Source: Dastarcus helophoroides (Eukaryota > Arthropoda > Insecta > Coleoptera > Bothrideridae). From it: 64,000 nucleotides of DNA. The stretch is from assembly GCA_028583605.1 (NCBI GenBank), contig CM053333.1, forward strand, positions 30,855,302 to 30,919,301, written 5' to 3'. Positions 35,019-47,166 of the stretch are shown in pieces (the first letter of the stretch is position 1; every line of letters begins with the position of its first letter). The notes beneath the pieces were generated by a model. That model was given only the letters and a program-made list of their open reading frames with translations. It searched no databases and was not told the origin of the DNA. A program made the translations under genes and the position numbers.

Positions 35019-35432
35019 TCTCGAATAAAATACGCATTCAAAATGCATGTCTAAGATCTCGAATACAAGAATCAGGTACAGTAATCAACATCGGAGAAGT
35101 TAAGAATCGGAGATGTAGCGTAGTTAGGAGACCGATTCTTATTCACTACTCAGCATTTCAATGTTTTGTTGCATCAGACTACCACAATCTCGAATACATA
35201 TATTGTATTCGAATACATATTTTGTATTCGAATGCAAGCAAGTACCCGAGAACTTATGAATCATGCGATGATGAGATGTTGCTTGCGCGAGGCGAGAACC
35301 CGATTCTATTCATATTCTCACTTCAACTCACGTCTGGGAGTATTCGAATACTTCAGTTGAGAATCGGATGTATTCGAGATCTTGGTAGAATCGAATACAT
35401 CTCACAACTTGTATTCGAATAGCCCAACACTA

Positions 35433-37030
35433 CTTCTAACCCTTTTTGTCGACATGTTGACACGAAAAATCGAAAATTTGACTAATAACTTCATAAAATA
35501 GAGATACCAAATTAGGAAAAGAGAATTGAAATTTAAAAAAAAATGTAAATTTGGGATTTTTTTCTGGAAATGTTGCTGAAAATTTCAAAATTTCTAGAAT
35601 AAGTAAAATTTTTCAGCAAGTTTTGTTTAATGTATTTATCTTTTTTCGATATTTTAACTTTTTTCTTTTAAAGTTTTAAATTTAAACCTTTTTACTTTTT
35701 ATTTTTTTTAAATTTCGACTTTAAACAAAATTTAGTCTTTCTCTAGTAACCTTCTAACCCTTTTTGTTGACATGTTGACACGAAAAATCGAAAATTTGAC
35801 TAATAACTCCATAAAATAGAGATACCAAATTAGGAAAAGAGAATTGAAATTTAAAAAAAGAAGTAAATTTGGGATTTTTTCTGGAAATGTTGCTGAAAAT
35901 TTCAAAATTTCTAAAAAAAGTAAAATTTTTCAGAAAGTTTTATTTAATGTATTTACCTTTTTTCGATATTTTAACTTTTTTCTTTTGAAGTTTTAAATTT
36001 AAACCTTTATGTACTTTTTATTTTTATTAAATTTCGACTTTAAACAAAATTTAGTCTTTCTCTAGTAACCTTCTAACCCTTTTTGTCGACATGTTGACAC
36101 GAAAAATCGAAAATTTGACTAATAACTTCATAAAATAGAGATACCAAATTAGGAAAAGAGAATTGAAATTTAAAAAAAGAAGTAAATTTGGGATTTTTTT
36201 CTGGAAATGTTGCTGAAAATTTCAAAATTTCTAAAAAAAAGTAAAATTTTTCATAAAGTTTTATTTAATGTATTTACCTTTTTTCGATATTTTAACTTTT
36301 TTCTTTTGAAGTTTTAAATTTAAACCTTTATGTACTTTTTATTTTTTTTTAATTTCGACTTTAAACAAAATTTAGTCTTTCTCTAGTAACCTTCTAACCC
36401 TTTTTGTCGACATGTTGACACGAAAAATCGAAAATTTGACTAATAACTTCATAAAATAGAGATACCAAATTAGGAAAAGAGAATTGAAATTTAAAAAAAG
36501 AAGTAAATTTGGGATTTTTTTCTGGAAATGTTGCTGAAAATTTCAAAATTTCTAAAAAAAGTAAAATTTTTCAGAAAGTTTTATTTAATGTATTTACCTT
36601 TTTTCGATATTTTAACTTTTTTCTTTTGAAGTTTTAAATTTAAACCTTTATGTACTTTTTATTTTTTTTTAATTTCGACTTTAAACAAAATTTAGTCTTT
36701 CTCTAGTAACCTTCTAACCCTTTTTGTCGACATGTTGACACGAAAAATCGAAAATTTGACTAATAACTCCATAAAATAGAGATACCAAATTAGGAAAAGG
36801 GAATTGAAATTTAAAAAAAGAAGTAAATTTGGGATTTTTTTCTGGAAATGTTGCTGAAAATTTCAAAATTTCTAGAAAAAGTAAAATTTTTCAGAAAGTT
36901 TTATTTAATGTATTTACCTTTTTTCGATATTTTAACTTTTTTCTTTTGAAGTTTTAAATTTAAACCTTTATGTACTTTTTATTTTTTTTAAATTTCGACT
37001 TTAAACAAAATTTAGTCTTTCTCTAATAAA
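35433..37030. repeat. tandem array, about 320-bp unit, five copies
   Basis: The marker CTGGAAATGTTGCTGAAAAT occurs at about 35564, 35881, 36201, 36522 and 36842, giving periods of 317-321 bp, with very high similarity between units. A sixth, partial unit lies at about 31171-31382, separated by the element nested at 31383-35432. Each unit contains CTTCTAACCCTTTTTGTCGA and a TTTTTTCGATATTTTAAC block. No ORF. Confidence 0.93.
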
Positions 37031-38876
37031 CCTCCTAATTTTATCGACATATTGACTTTTATTCTTTGATTAAAACATTTTTCTCAAAATTATGAGACTT
37101 TGACTATAAGAAATTGACAAATATAAGTTTAAAGGAATTTTCAAATATTCCACTTTAAGCTCGAAAGCTCAAAATTTTCAGAATTCGAAATTTTGAGATT
37201 AATTTTGAAAAATCATAAATTTAGTTTGTTTTTCCTCAAAACTCAGACTTTTTCAAAAATATTGCGTTTTTTCTTGAAAGGATATTCTTTCACGATTTTG
37301 AATTCATATTCAAAATAAAAACTAACAAAATTTTTAAATTCAAATTGGCATTGATTTTGAAAAATTGTTTGTCATAAATTTAGTTTGTTTTTCCTGAAAA
37401 CTAAGACTTTTTCAAATATGTTGTCGTTTTTCTTGAAATTTTGATAGTCTGTCGAGAATTGGAATTAATATTTAAAATAAAAAATAACATAAAATTTTTA
37501 AATTCAAACCAGCACTTTCGCGTTTGAAATCTAACTTCTGCTAATATTTGAAGCAAAAATTTGAATTTTTAATGGAAATGTAAATTTTGAGAACAAAAAT
37601 AAAAAATCCCACAAAAAGTGCAATTTCAATTATTTCTAAACTTAAATTTTCTATGAAAAATTTAAAACTTTAAAACAACGACAAATTTTCTGAAAAAAAT
37701 AAACGCCAATTTCAATTTTAAAGACGAAATTTTAGAAATAATTTCAGCTGTAGTTAAAAAGTTTGTGAATAAATTTAACATTTTAAGAACGGATTTTTGA
37801 CACAAAATTTCAAGAAGCAAGGGGCCGAACTTTCGAGTTTATTCCGGAAGTTTAGCGAAAGCAATTACCTAATGTTTAAGAGAACACACAATTTTGACTT
37901 CTAAATTCTAACAAATCGCAGTTTTGAGTCTAAAGTCGAAATCTTGAGAAAAAAATCAAAGTTTTCAGAATAATATAAAGAATAAACTATTTTAACGTAA
38001 ACAAAATCATTGTAAGTTTAAATTATACATTTTCTAACATTATTTCAAGTTTACTGTACAAATTTCGACCCCAATGCCAAGATTCCTGCTTTAAAATGGA
38101 ATATTATGTTGGATTTTTTTGCTGAAATTTTGACTTGAAATTTAAAAATTTCTAGATTTAATTTGAAACTGCGAGATTTTAGTGAAAACTTTGAGAAAAA
38201 ATCATATCATGGAATTTTTGGAAGATTTAGGAAGTCAACAGCAGGAATTTAAATTTAGGATTTCGCAAAAAATTGGAACACAAAAATCAAAGTGGAATTT
38301 AAAGGAAAAAAATTCACGAAAATTTGACTAATAAGTTCAAAAAATAGAAATATCAAATTAGGAAAAGACAATTGAAATTTAAAGAAAGAAGTAAATTTGG
38401 AATTTCTAAAAAAAAAGTTTCAACAAAAATTTTCACAAAACTCAAATTTGCAAAAAAAATTATAAGGAAAACCGAGTTTCCCTAGCTTGAATGAAAAACA
38501 AGCTACTACTCATAATTTTAGGAGAAAAAAAGAGATATTTCGAGTATTGTCCAGAATAAAAGTCCAAATTTCAAGAAAAAGTCGAAAATTTTAATTTGGG
38601 TTGAAAATTTAAAAATAAGGTCAATATTTTCTAGAAAATGTGGAATTTGAGAGTATCTAATTTAATCAGAAATGAGAGATGAAGATGACACGAAAGATGC
38701 ATGGAATTGTGTAAAATTTTGAAAAAAAAATTGAAATTTCAAAAAAAATTCCAATAATAAGTATAAAGTAAAAACTTTTTTAAGTATATAAATTCGACCG
38801 ATATTTTTTTTGGTTTCATTCAGGCGAAAATAACGGTTTTTTTCGGTTTGCGGTTCAGTTCCGGTTCTAAGCCCTG

Positions 38877-40060
38877 CTTTTTATTAGTAAAATAAAAACG
38901 TCCTTCTTTCACTGAAAAAATAAATGATCACATACATTATTTATGATTAATGTCTAATTATGTTTTATAATCAATGTCTCACCGTTTTCGCGATCAAGGG
39001 AATACAGCAATACAAAAAAAACATTCCTAAACAAAAGTTGAACTGACACATATTAAATAATTAAAATTTAGCTTTGACGGTCATGATTAGAAACCAAAAA
39101 TCAAAATGTTACGTAAATTTTTTAATCTAGCAAGAACCATTTTTATGTAAGCAGTAGGTTAGGAAAATTTACTATACAATTATTTAATGTGAATACAAAT
39201 TGTTATTATACAAGCAAACACTTTCAGGAATAATTAGATAATGGAATGTGTTTACAGGTTAATTGTAAATTAAAATCGAATTAGGCAAACATGTCAATCA
39301 CACAGGATGTTTTAAGCTGAGAAAAAGCACGAGATATCATAATAAAATAGGAAAGCTTTCAATTGAAGTAAATGATCTTATAAGGAAAATGTCCAGTTTA
39401 AACAAAAAAAATCATATTTCTAAAGATACAGAAATTAATAATTTGGGGGTCGTTATATCTAAAATAGAAATCTAAATATAAACATTTATTTTAATGGCTT
39501 TAAAATAACCGTTCTTCAGTAAATGGAAAATTAGCGAGTAAAAATAAAATATAAATAGGTTAACATCCTTTCCGTGTAACAGACAAATAAAAAATTAAAT
39601 GTAACTAAATTATAACCTACCTTTTGGAAGACATTATATTAATATAAAAGACAATGATAATCACAAATAAACAAATATTTCATGATTAAATCAAACTTTT
39701 CCTAATTGTTTTCCTTATATTTTTCTCAAACACTCCATGTTGAGGTTTTCAATGGACTTGCACATTTTGACAAATGACATTTTAGACAAAACGTCAACTT
39801 TTAATTTGAAATTTTGGTGTAATTTCAACTCCTTTTTCATTTTTACACATCGGGTGCATATACAGTAATCAGTTTATAAATAATCTTTTATAAAGATAAT
39901 TGTGAAATGAAGTAAAAAATGCATTATAAAAAAAAAGTGATAAACACGCTAATAAATTAGGAACAGCAATATGATATACAGCGGTAGGGTTTTTCAGGTT
40001 GCCTATAGTAGGAAGCATTTTTTAGAAGAGCTAATCAGTGATTTTCTCTATGGTGCGAAT
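38877..40060. other. AT-rich stretch, nothing recognised
   Basis: No conserved ORF, repeat terminus or RNA signal could be supported here. Confidence 0.45.
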
Positions 40061-40130
40061 AGGATAGATTAGCCCAGTGATTCTCAAACTTCTTTCTGTG
40101 CAGTCGTTTGAACAAATTATCCAATCAACG

Positions 40131-41284
40131 GTATGCGTATTGGATTTGCCTCTGGACTACAAAACCGGGCAAGAAACAAGCGTTCCAATTGGTAGGTTTT
40201 GACGTCATGATTGAGTGTTAAATTTACGCCCATTTCTTACATATTCTGGACAGTACCTAATTCCTAGTTGAATGTAAATATTGAAAGAAATTGTAGCTTC
40301 AATATTACTTTATAAAATAGTGGTATTTAATTTTTATACTTTTCATATGATGCGTCTGCATCATAAAACTTCTGCTATGATTTTTTAATATTGCTTTTTT
40401 TTCCTAGGTGTGGCAAAGGGTAACTGAAAAATGTTATTTATTCGACAGAAAAATGAATAAAATAATGTAAATTCATTTTATAGAAAATTTAAATCAATGC
40501 AGTTTTTTAATATTTTAAATTTGTCAAAAATAAAGCTAAAAAAAGAGGATATCCATTTAGAAAATTAACTCTGTAAACATCAGAACGTGTCGCCTACGAG
40601 AATTAGCGTAATGGTAACGCAAACCATTAGTTTTTCCCCTATCAAAAGTCGCTCAAAGCCCCTAAAGTATTACTACTACTACTACTAGTACTATAAAATA
40701 AAAACGTCTGAGGATTGTAAAGACCACTTTTAATAATCCAATTTGTGTTAGTAATTTCGCTATATTCCTGCAGCCACAACTTTGCATCATTTTCCAAATT
40801 TATGCCAAGACGAATTTGAAAAGATTGTTCAGAAATTGCAATTTCTCTCAACTTAAAATTAAATGGGAACCATATATTATTTTTTATTGTATAATATAAA
40901 TACACACAATCCACTGTTAGATATATTAATTTGTAAATCACACACTTCTTTTAAATTATGCATTAATATGCGTTAGTGTTTTGAATCTGGCACATTTAAC
41001 AAAAGAAAAGTTTACAAAGTCCCATTTAAAATGTTTTCCAATAACAGCTAATTAAACTAACAATCCGAAAGTTGAGCCAGACATGCAAATAATTACTGCC
41101 TAAACAAATACAAAACATCAATAACAAAACTAAAATATTGTTAATAAAATAATACGTATATCAATAGTAATGTTTTGTCTCAACTGTCAATTGTATTTTA
41201 CTCTAACGCGTTTGCGTGCATGATCATGATGTCAGAACCAACCAATTGGAACGCTTATATTTTGCCTGGTTCTGTAGTCCAGAG
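40131..41284. mobile_element. inverted-repeat element, right end split by a P-like insertion
   Basis: Left arm 40131-40216 (containing ATTGGATTTGCCTCTGGACT and CGTTCCAATTGGTAGG) is repeated inverted at 41217-41284 and continues at 44349-44370, across the P-like element. The inner 1 kb has no clear protein, and a (TAC)n microsatellite lies near 40669. Outer ends are not exactly fixed. Confidence 0.7.
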
Positions 41285-44200
41285 CACAAACCACTAACAC
41301 TATAGACGCGTAACGGCCGTATAATGAACCTGATCCAGATGACGTCATCAGAGTTTATACTCCCAATTTAGAGATGGCACTGAAGCCGAATTTAAATTTT
41401 TGGATTTCTTTATTATCGACTAGTAACAGGCAGGACCAGCGGGAAATTTAAATGCAAATATTATGAATGTGATCCATTTTTTGTTGCGAAAAATTCTTCG
41501 ATCAAATGTGGACAATTTGGGCGAAGTATTTTGCACAACAAAAAATAGTACATATATTACAATAATTTTAAAATCAATTACTAGGGAATAATCCTAAGTT
41601 ATCAATAAAAAAAAAATCATCCTTCCATGTAAGTATATTAAATATTTGTTATGTACATAAAAAAATAAGTAAAAATAGTAATGGCCAATAATAAACTCTA
41701 TAACCCAATAAAAATAGGCGTACACAGGAAACTTCTAACGCTTAGTTCAAAATCCTTATATAATGATATCCTCTTATAAGAACCTCAAAATACTAAAGTA
41801 ATCTGTTCGTTATAAGTATAGTTCTTATTAAACAATAAATGTTAATTAACAAAATACATCAGTTACTACTTACAAATTGCTTCGTGAATGTCACGAAACT
41901 GAAACAAAGAAAACTTTTTTATTGTTAATCATGATACTTTATAAGAGTTAATAATAATAACTGATTTACTTTTTAAACTTTCTTTTTTGTAAAATTGAAA
42001 CTGCTCCCCGCTTTGTTGTGTCATTAACAGATTGTAATCTTTTGTCTCGACCATTAATTACCTTGTTAATGTCTTGGCAGTAGGCATGGATCAAAGTTCT
42101 AACGCTAAGTCTTATAAAATAACTAACAATAACTTTATCATGTTTTAAACATGGAATAAACGTAAAATCAACAATCCTTTTAATTCTATCTGTTATTATT
42201 TTAACTATATCAGGCAAATATGGTTTATTTCGAAGAACCCCCATGATTGTCTCATAAATCTTCATGAAACAAAGGGCAAACTTTTTTGTCAGATAACAGA
42301 GTGGTTTTGCCCAAGCTCCACCATATTTCCTTTCTAAAATAAGTCTGTTATCTTCAAGAAGTATTTTTTCTGTGCAAAACAGTGCATTTTTGCAACTGTT
42401 GCATGGTAGAATTTTCTTTTTGACTTTTTTAAAATAACGCCTGCAACATAACTATTTGTAATGTTAAAAATTGTCTGTAAAATGGTTGATGTTGGGGGAT
42501 CAGGGGCTGTTATTGTGGGTGGTAAAGGAGGCAACGGTTGAGCCAATGATTCCTGAGATTCAATGCTTAATGGCTCCCTGGCACCTTTAAAAACCCATTT
42601 TAAACCTTTACATAAATTTTGTCCCATATCATCTCCGCAATTAAACCTAGGATTATATAGATTAAGTGTAGAATTAACACATACAGATTTGTAGGCGCCA
42701 ATAAAGGCAGATGGAGTAGGCATAATATTTAAAGCACCGTGGCTTCTTATTTGTCCAAATAGATTTTCAATCGGATCTTGATTTAAATGTCGTCCAAGCA
42801 AGTAATCCTACCCATCCGCCTTTACTATTGAACATATGTTAATTAAATTATTCAACGTGAAAATTCAGTTCCCCAAAGTGGGGGGTCTCTCCTGCTGCTG
42901 TGTGTCTGGTGCTAGAAATTTCCTTTCTTGTAAAAGTGGTATAGCCTTCTCTCTCCAGAAGCGAATGTGGTCACTCTGGTCTGTTATGCCACATCTGAAT
43001 GTCTTCCCTTTGTCACTTTTTTTTTGTCACCATTGACAGAATCAAACAGTTTGTCAAAGGAAAACACAATCTTCGCTGTATCGCCAATTCCTTTAGGCAG
43101 ACTAGTTGTCCCACCTGTAAAATATCATAAATGAATATAAAAAGTTATTACATATATTACCAATATTGCTCAGGAGATGCATCGTAGATGCAAATCGTTG
43201 GCTAAGCACTTGAGCAGCGTGTTTGTTTCACCTTCATTTTTCTAATTTTATGTGCATATATATGCTCGTCCTGTCAGTAATGTGGGGTAGCAACCTTAGT
43301 CCCCCAATGGTATTGGGATCATGGTCCAATTCATATGTAATATGTTCCCACTTGGCAATTTTTCTATTGTCAAATGTTAGCCACTTAGTTAATAAATTAT
43401 TCCGAAGTCCTTTCAACAAATGTGGTGGTCTTTTTTGTTCAGCATTTTCTAAAAATTATATACCAATAGATTTTAAGGGACGCATTTGTTATCCTGGGCG
43501 GATTTCAGACCTCAATCACAACTTTTGTCTATAAATCTGAAATGGCTCAGATAGAAATTTACGGTGTAGCCACAATATGCCCCACTTTTGAACACACTTA
43601 CAAGACAGTTTATGAAATTAACAAGACTGGTGTTCCACATATACTAATTTTCAAGAGACAAATGAGTTTAAATCAGGTTCAAAGTATCACTAGTCGATGC
43701 ACCAAAGATTCTAGACTAATTTTTTAAGAATTATGGGCCACTGCATGATACATTAATTTCATCATCTAAAACAGACAAACTTCGATCAAAAGAATATTTG
43801 AACACCTAAGATAGTTTTCTGCTAACGTAAAGGGGGGCAAAATGTTGGATGCTGCACACATAATGTCTACAGATATCAGGATACTAAATCTCGACAATTC
43901 TCAATTTTCTATTGATTGTGAATATACTGCTAGTTTTGATTGATTTGGGGTGATGAGGTAATGCTATGCTGTAATCACACTAGACGATCAATTTTTATAA
44001 AAAAAACTCACCTCATGGTCACTGACCCCGTTCCTGAAACACATACATACATATTACATAAACAACTGAACCAATGGAATATACCATCAGGAAGCATTTT
44101 AAAAAAATTAAAATCCATGATGAAAATAAATTAACAATTTCGTAATTAACAGATTGAAAATAAAACGTTCGCGTCGCCGCCATTAGTGGATTGAAATTTT

Positions 44201-44348
44201 TTCATTTGTAATGATCAAAAACGCGGGAAGCGCTAAGGAAAACAACCGGCATGAGCGCCATCTTAAAATTGGGAGTCCAACCCAAGCGCCGCAAATCAGT
44301 GAAAATCGTGCCATTTGGGTTACCGGTCTATATTGTTAGTGGTTTGTG
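41285..44348 (-). mobile_element. P-superfamily DNA transposon A (3.06 kb)
   Basis: Termini CACAAACCACTAAC at 41285 and inverted at 44348, continuing as imperfect TIRs (ATAGACGCGTAAC against ATAGACCGGTAAC). Flanking 8-mers GTCCAGAG (41277-41284) and GTCGAGAG (44349-44356) match at 7 of 8; P elements make 8-bp duplications, and this site resembles the GTCCGGAC consensus known for the Drosophila P element. A decayed transposase on the minus strand supports the class. Confidence 0.88.
41966..43480 (-). pseudogene. P-element/THAP9-like transposase relic
   Basis: Read from high to low coordinates: RPPHLLKGLRNNLLTKWLTF (43430 region) is the P-type block that precedes the GTP-binding insertion; then KIAKWEHITYELDHD; after a gap FDKLFDSVNGDKKKVTKGRH and FWREKAIPLLQERKFLAP, with frame changes; then HLNQDPIENLFGQIRSHG (42790-42720), matching the D-x-x-E-x-x-F-x-x-I-R signature of P/THAP9 transposases, and a C-terminal piece 42265-41966. 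Stops and frameshifts separate the pieces. The N-terminal THAP zinc finger was not found. P transposases are GTP-dependent cut-and-paste enzymes; this copy is dead. Confidence 0.85.
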
Positions 44349-45198
44349 GTCGAGAGGCAAATCCAATGCGCCAACGGTACAGTTGAAAACTCGAACACTT
44401 TTATAAATACAATGTTTTAGCAGTGTAAATTAGAAAAATGACTTCTCTAAACGTCACTTAAATATTGATTGGTGTAGAATACAAATTTTATTGCAAAAAT
44501 AATATATTAAAAAATGCTTACTAAAACTACAGGTAGGTATAATGGAAATATGTAATATCTAATCTTTCCTCTATCTAAATTTCAAAAATATCACTTTAAA
44601 TATCAGAGTAAGAAACTTTTATTCCTTCTGGGTGTCAGTTTAGGTAATCCAACAGATTTTTGCAAGTCCGATAGTTGAAGTATTTTATAAATAACACGAC
44701 TATGGATTTGTTAAATGTAAAATGTGACACTGGCATTAAAGACAAGAGTTCAGCTCTAAAGGAGATATAAGTCACACATACGTTTACTTTACGATCATTT
44801 TAACTACTCCAATTTTTTATTTTATTTTAGGTGGCAATAGGTTTGTGTAGGATACATCCATAGGTGATTGCCCTTTCTACTAACGTTTAGTTTACATTAG
44901 CGAATTGGAAACCTGATTTTATAGATCACCTAGTTATATTCTTTTATGTCCAATTTATTAACAGTTTCCTCTACTATCGGTAAGATAAATTATTCATGCA
45001 AATATCTTTCCTGTAAGAATGCATATTATACTTATATCATTAGTAATGATTATAAAAATAAAACTTCCAAAGCAATTTCGACTGCATCCATGATGCAGAA
45101 TAACCTACATATGTTCTGTGCTACCTACAGCCATCTATGCTTTATATTCAATACCAGAGTGTGTAGAGTAGTGTTAGCATTTCATGTTCCTGTCAAAT
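44349..45198. other. spacer between the two P-like elements
   Basis: The first tens of bases continue the element interrupted by copy A. The rest is AT-rich with no recognised gene. Confidence 0.5.
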
Positions 45199-45891
45199 CA
45201 CAAACCACTAATAATATAGATCGGTAACATAAATAGCACGATTTTCGCTGGTTTGCGGCGCTTGGGTTAGACTCCCAATTGTAAGAAGGCGCTCATGCCG
45301 GTTGCGGCGACGCGAACGTTTTGTTTTCAATCTGTCAATTAGAAAATTTCTAATTTATTTTTATCATGGATTATAATTTTTTGAAAATGCTTCCTGATGC
45401 TAAGTTTAGTTGTTTGTGTATGTATGTATATGTTTCAGAAACGGGGTCAATGACCATTAGGTGAGTTTTTTTTTTTATAAAAATTGATCATCTAGTGTGA
45501 TTACAGCATATCATTACCCCATCACCCCAAATCAAACAAAACTAGTATATTCACAATCAATAGAAGGTTGTCGAGTTTTATTATCCGGGTATCTGTAGGC
45601 AGTATCCAACATTTTGCATCCCCTTTAGGTTAGCAGAAAACTGTCTTAAGTGTTCATATATTCTTTTGATCGGAGATGATGAAATTAATGTATAGTGCAA
45701 TGTCCGACAATTTTTGAAAAATGAGTCAAGAATCTTCGGTACATGAACTAGTGACACTTTTATGCAGCAACAGTTGCAAAAATGCACTGTTTTGCTCAGA
45801 TAATCTAGTTCTTGAAGATAGTAAACCTATTTCAGAAAGGGAATATGGTGAAGTATTGGTTTGTTATTAAACAAAAAAGTGTGCCCTATAT

Positions 45892-46290
45892 TTCATAAAG
45901 ATTTACGAGCCAATCATGGGGGTTCTTCACAATAAATCGTATTTACCTAATATAGTTAGAATAACAGGTAGAATTAAAGATGTTGTTGACTTTACCTTTA
46001 TTCCGTGTTTAGAACACGATAAAGTTATTGTTATATTATAAGACTTAGTATTAGAACTTTGGTCCATGCATACTGCCAAGACATTAATAAGTTCTTTTTT
46101 TGGTGGAACGGACTGGTCCTTGGTTATCTTCAAAAATTAAGATGTATTTTAGAAGAGAAGATTTGTATTTGAAATTTTGAAGATCAATGAGGTTATTCAT
46201 GGTCGAGACAAAAGATTGCAATCTATGAATGACCCTATAAAACAGCGAGCAATTCCACTTTTACAGAAAGGAAAATTTAAAAGTGAATGA
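45892..46290 (+). pseudogene. C-terminal fragment of P-like transposase in copy B
   Basis: KIYEPIMGVLHNKSYLPNIV and VDFTFIPCLEHDKVIV parallel KIYETIMGVLRNKPYLPDIV and VDFTFIPCLKHDKVIV of copy A, then the frame is broken by a 100-bp insertion at about 46092-46191, after which GRDKRLQSMNDPIKQRAIPL resumes. Confidence 0.8.
46092..46195. repeat. about 100-bp insertion inside P-like copy B
   Basis: Absent from the matching place in copy A. It contains GGAACGGACTGGTCCTTGG and GTTATCTTCAAAAATT, the inverse of sequence at 12880-12908 and related to 2945-2975, so it belongs to the same small dispersed repeat as the foldback at 12660-12885. Confidence 0.75.
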
Positions 46291-47166
46291 ATTATTATTA
46301 ACTCTCATGATTAAAGTATCTCGATTAACAATAAAAAGGTTTTCTTTGTTTCAGTTTCATGACATTCACAATGGAATCATTGGGATTCTTAACAATAAAC
46401 CCTTTTATCGAGTATTGTTACAATTATATCATACTTATAAGTTTAATAAGGAAGCAATTTGTAAGTAGTACTGTTGTATGTTTGTTGATTCGCATTTATT
46501 GTTTAATAAGAACTAAGCTTATAAAGAACAGATTACTTTAGTATTTTGAGGTTCGTATAAATGGATATCATTGTATAAGGATTTTGAACTAAGTGTAAGA
46601 AGTTTCCTATGTACGCCTATTTTTATTGGGTTATAGAGTTTATTATTACTATTTATTTTTTTGATGTACTTAACAAATATTTGATATACTTATGACGAAT
46701 GATGATTTTTTTATTGATCACTTATGATTATTGCTTAGTAATAGATTATAAAATTATTATAATATGTGTACTATTTTTAGTTGTGCAAAATACTTCGCTC
46801 AAATGGCCCACATTTGATCGATCAAATGGTCCACATTTGATCGAAGAACTTTTTGCAAGAAAAATGGATAACACATTCAAAATAATTGGATTTAAATTTA
46901 CCGCTGGTCCTGCCTTTAATTAGTCGATAAGAAAGAAATTTATAAATTTAAATTCGGCTTTAGCGCCATCTCCGAGTTGGGAGTGTAAACTCTGATAACG
47001 TCATCTGGGCCAAGTTTCTTACACGGTCGTTGCGCGTCTATAGTCGTAGTGGTTTGTGATGAAACCAATCTGAAAAACACTCTTAAAGTCTCTGTGATTT
47101 GTGAATTGTTTATTCACGGTTTGAAATGTTTATTTATTTTGATTTAGTTTGAAAATCATTTCAAAC

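Larger units (their letters stand above)
31383..35432. mobile_element. nested hAT-like element, TSD CTTCTAAC
   Basis: Perfect 8-bp duplication CTTCTAAC at 31375-31382 and 35433-35440. Termini TAGTGTTGGAATAATCGAA and, inverted, TAGTGTTGGGCTATTCGAA. The body has many TATTCGAATAC-like words in both orientations. The insertion site is the CTTCTAACCC word present in every unit of the 320-bp array, so the pre-insertion sequence is known. Net of the third-level insertion it is about 0.9 kb, non-coding. Confidence 0.92.
30416..38876. mobile_element. 8.5-kb hAT-like element hosting two nested insertions
   Basis: Termini CAGGGCTTCGAACCG and, inverted, CAGGGCTTAGAACCG. Flanks TTTTTTAT (30408-30415) and CTTTTTAT (38877-38884) match at 7 of 8 bases, as expected of an 8-bp target duplication that has aged. 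Without the nested element at 31383-35432 and its duplication the host would be about 4.4 kb. The interior is filler and a 320-bp tandem array; no transposase. Confidence 0.75.
45199..47058 (+). mobile_element. P-superfamily DNA transposon B (1.86 kb), opposite orientation to A
   Basis: Starts CACAAACCACTAATAATATA and ends with the inverse, TAGTGGTTTGTG at 47058. Its two halves are inverted copies of the two ends of element A (45199-45790 to 43735-44348, and 45830-47058 to 41285-42350). The central 1.4 kb of A is missing, so B is an internal-deletion derivative. Flanking 8-mers TGTCAAAT and ATGAAACC do not match, so no target duplication is visible. Confidence 0.85.

Noticed and set aside
40642..40941. 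99-codon minus-strand ORF
   Set aside because: Interrupted microsatellite at one end, no conserved motif, no splice or promoter context; probably chance.
43223..43727. Plus-strand ORFs in P-like copy A
   Set aside because: They lie antisense to the transposase relic, whose minus-strand translation has the P-family blocks.
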